From the NCBI GenBank assembly GCA_023261525.1, contig JAHFOU010000110.1, positions 1 through 7,299 of the forward strand: a stretch of 7,299 nucleotides of DNA, written 5' to 3'. A program made the translations under genes and the position numbers. Each line of letters begins with the position of its first letter. Position 1 is the first letter of the stretch. The notes beneath the pieces are model-generated. The model searched no databases. It saw only the letters and a list, made by a program, of their open reading frames with translations, and was not told the DNA's origin. Source of the DNA: Planctomycetota bacterium (lineage in GTDB: Bacteria > Planctomycetota > SBBH01 > JAHFOU01). Shown here piece after piece: positions 6,335 through 7,299 of this stretch.

Positions 6335-6361
6335 CTACACCCCCATCAAACACCCAGCCAT
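6335..6361 (-). CDS. Possible 8-codon leader peptide upstream of the minus-strand cluster
   Basis: On the minus strand a textbook Shine-Dalgarno GGAGG (complement of 6368-6372) lies six bases before an ATG (complement of 6359-6361) that opens an 8-codon frame (MAGCLMGV) ending in TAG at 6335-6337. That stop is 3 bases before the TTG and 9 bases before the ATG of the 83-residue gene. Because that gene lacks an equally strong site, ribosomes could enter here and re-initiate. The same bases encode the start of the plus-strand lipoprotein, so chance is a real alternative. Confidence 0.3.
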   Translation of the reverse strand: MAGCLMGV

Positions 6362-6758
6362 GAAATTCCTCCGAATCTCGCGGACCGTCCTCGGGATCTG
6401 GTGCCTGTGCGCGTGCACCGCCCTCCCCCCGGGCGCCGATGTCGTCATCGATGCGAGCGAGGGCGTGGGGGTCCTCGCGGTGCGCCTGGGGGCCGCCCTC
6501 CCCCTGGCCCTGCCCCTGGTCGTGGAGGAGACCGACCTGCGGAGTCGGAACCGCATAGGCCACGCCACGGAATCTCCATCCTACTATCGGATCCAGGTGG
6601 ACACCAGCCTGACCGACCTCGAGAAGGCAATGGTGTTCGTGCACGAGTACGCCCACCTGCTGGCGCACGAGGCCGGGGCGGGGCAGGAGACTCCGCACGG
6701 GGTAGAATGGGGAGAGGCCTATGCTCGGGTGTACCGGGCCTGGATCGGGGTGGAGTAA
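6360..6758 (+). CDS. Predicted lipoprotein with zinc-metallopeptidase motif (HEYAH)
   Basis: A 132-residue protein with a basic N-region (MKFLRISR), a short hydrophobic core (TVLGIWCLCA) and a Cys at 19. LCAC resembles a lipobox, although Cys at -2 is unusual, so it is probably an exported lipoprotein. Residues 88-103 (EKAMVFVHEYAHLLAH) carry the HExxH zinc site at 95-99, with E96 as catalytic base. HGVEWGEAYARVYRAW at 113-128 resembles the 'H-G-x-x-W' that supplies the third zinc ligand in SprT-like and related phage peptidases; H113 is the best candidate, E119 the alternative. The substrate is unknown; an envelope location suggests action on periplasmic or membrane protein, peptidoglycan or superinfecting particles. 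An ATG at 6315 is also possible and has the better ribosome site, but it would put 15 residues before the signal peptide and overlap the divergent gene. Confidence 0.78.
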   Translation: MKFLRISRTVLGIWCLCACTALPPGADVVIDASEGVGVLAVRLGAALPLALPLVVEETDLRSRNRIGHATESPSYYRIQVDTSLTDLEKAMVFVHEYAHLLAHEAGAGQETPHGVEWGEAYARVYRAWIGVE

Positions 6759-6855
6759 AGACTGTGTAAGATCCAGGATGTGTGTGGCCGGAGCGGGGAG
6801 AACAGGGAAGGATTGGGGTTGAGGCTAGAATCCTGTCCATCATTCGTACTCACCC
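6759..6855 (+). other. 97-base gap with a weak -10-like box and a small inverted repeat
   Basis: The only clear intergenic gap in the window. It holds TAGAAT at 6826-6831, five of six matches to a bacterial -10 box, but no acceptable -35 hexamer at the proper distance. AGGATT at 6809-6814 and AATCCT at 6829-6834 could pair around a 14-base loop, with no following T run. The region may contain a promoter for the downstream genes or the end of the lipoprotein transcript; neither is convincing from sequence alone. Confidence 0.2.
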
Positions 6856-7140
6856 ATGCGATACAAGCACAAGTGGATCACCCCGGACTTCACCGAACAC
6901 GCAAAGAATCGACAAGTCGCTCGCCGGCTCCTCCGCCGAGACTACGGTCTTACCCACCCCGAGGTAAGCCTCCTTTTGAATCGAATTCACCACACTGAGC
7001 TCCTCGAGCGGGACCCGGACGACGGCACCTGGATGCTGAGTCCGACCCTGATGGCCCAACTCCCTCCAACCGCAGGATACCACGATGAAGCAGCGCCTGG
7101 GCACGGTACGGGTACGGGGCAAGAAGATCCGGGTGTATAG
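6856..7140 (+). CDS. Hypothetical basic protein (94 aa)
   Basis: I do not recognise the family. The frame begins with the only ATG after in-frame stops at 6820 and 6826, and has no Shine-Dalgarno, so initiation may be weak or leaderless. The first 75 residues look like a folded small protein: KHKWITPDFTEHAKNRQVA, RRLLRRDYGLTHPEVSLLL and LERDPDDGTWMLSPTL. Many basic residues in a helical N-terminal half (ARRLLRRDYG) would suit nucleic-acid contact, but no defined DNA-binding motif is visible. The last 18 residues (AAPGHGTGTGQEDPGV) are low complexity and lie opposite in frame to the next gene's start, with which it overlaps by 56 bases. More A/T-ending codons are used than in the structural genes, which may mark a later-acquired gene. 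Confidence 0.5.
   Translation: MRYKHKWITPDFTEHAKNRQVARRLLRRDYGLTHPEVSLLLNRIHHTELLERDPDDGTWMLSPTLMAQLPPTAGYHDEAAPGHGTGTGQEDPGV
7074..7077 (+). promoter_or_regulatory. Ribosome binding site for the second HExxH gene
   Basis: AGGA lies seven bases upstream of the ATG at 7085. It is the main reason for choosing that start even though it falls inside the preceding reading frame. Confidence 0.5.
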
Positions 7141-7299
7141 GAAGAGCCTCCCCAACAGCCTCTGGGGGTCCACCTATCTGGACGACCCCCTCCCCGAGAT
7201 CCACGTCTCCTCGCGCCTCAAGGGCAGGAGCCAATTGACAACGGTCCTGCACGAGACCCTACACCACCTGCTACCCAAGGAGAGAGAGTCGGGGATCCT
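7085..7299 (+). CDS. Second putative zinc metallopeptidase, HETLH motif, 3' truncated by window end
   Basis: The ATG at 7085 opens a frame that runs through the last base, giving 71 residues and no stop. The N-terminus is strongly basic (KQRLGTVRVRGKKIRVYRK). Residues 38-64 read EIHVSSRLKGRSQLTTVLHETLHHLLP, quoted here in parts: EIHVSSRLKG followed by LTTVLHETLHHLLP. This layout, with a strand, a short 'R-L-x-G' turn and a helix carrying HExxH at 56-60, matches a small phage protein class I know from memory as a predicted metallopeptidase; the third ligand should lie beyond the window. It has no signal peptide, so it should be cytoplasmic, unlike the lipoprotein peptidase upstream. The AGGA at 7074-7077 supports the start. 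Substrate and role are not known. Confidence 0.72.
   Translation, partial: MKQRLGTVRVRGKKIRVYRKSLPNSLWGSTYLDDPLPEIHVSSRLKGRSQLTTVLHETLHHLLPKERESGI

Noticed and set aside
6843..6855. ACTCAC-containing stretch reminiscent of a T7 RNA polymerase promoter core
   Set aside because: Only about six bases match, the initiation part (TATAGGG-like) is missing, and no second copy was seen in the window.
6780..6998. Two short overlapping plus-strand frames (6780-6998 and 6782-6967)
   Set aside because: Both start at GTG in the intergenic gap and run out of frame through the 94-residue gene, with S, R and P-rich products and no motif.

Overview
This window looks like the late end of a GC-rich, T7-like podovirus (autographivirus-type) genome, either free or in a metagenomic assembly. 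The strongest evidence is a 591-residue large terminase that can be followed almost end to end against T7 gp19, preceded by a gene order that follows T7: internal virion protein (gp16-like position), tail fibre (gp17), small proteins, small terminase (gp18 position), large terminase (gp19). The GC-rich codon use suggests a GC-rich bacterial host. A gp17-type fibre and a predicted lipoprotein make a Gram-negative host plausible, but this is inference.

Region 1 (1-5715, + strand) is one tightly packed late block. It starts inside a large virion protein whose C-terminus resembles the LPD38-type domain of phage polyvalent/internal virion proteins. Two tandem tail-fibre paralogues follow, then two small beta-rich proteins of unknown role, a 73-residue small-terminase candidate and the large terminase. 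Junctions range from a 3-base gap to 4-base ATGA/GTGA overlaps, so translational coupling is likely throughout. No holin, endolysin or spanin is seen between the fibres and the terminase, where T7 keeps gp17.5 and gp18.5/18.7.

Region 2 (5582-6325, - strand) is a four-gene cluster of very small proteins (83, 31, 39 and 94 residues) chained by stop/start overlaps. One is a single-span membrane protein. The last gene runs 134 bases into the 3' end of the large terminase on the opposite strand, so two coding ends are convergently overprinted.

Region 3 (6315/6360-7299, + strand) is divergent from region 2. It encodes a predicted lipoprotein with a zinc-metallopeptidase signature (HEYAH), a 97-base gap, a small unknown protein, and the start of a second HExxH protein that is cut by the window end. 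The divergent 5' ends of regions 2 and 3 lie so close that each side's promoter must lie in the other side's gene or further upstream.

The structural and packaging genes of region 1 are conventional. The accessory part (5582-7299) is the least explained and most interesting stretch. No tRNA, rRNA, CRISPR array, insertion sequence or convincing factor-independent terminator was seen.
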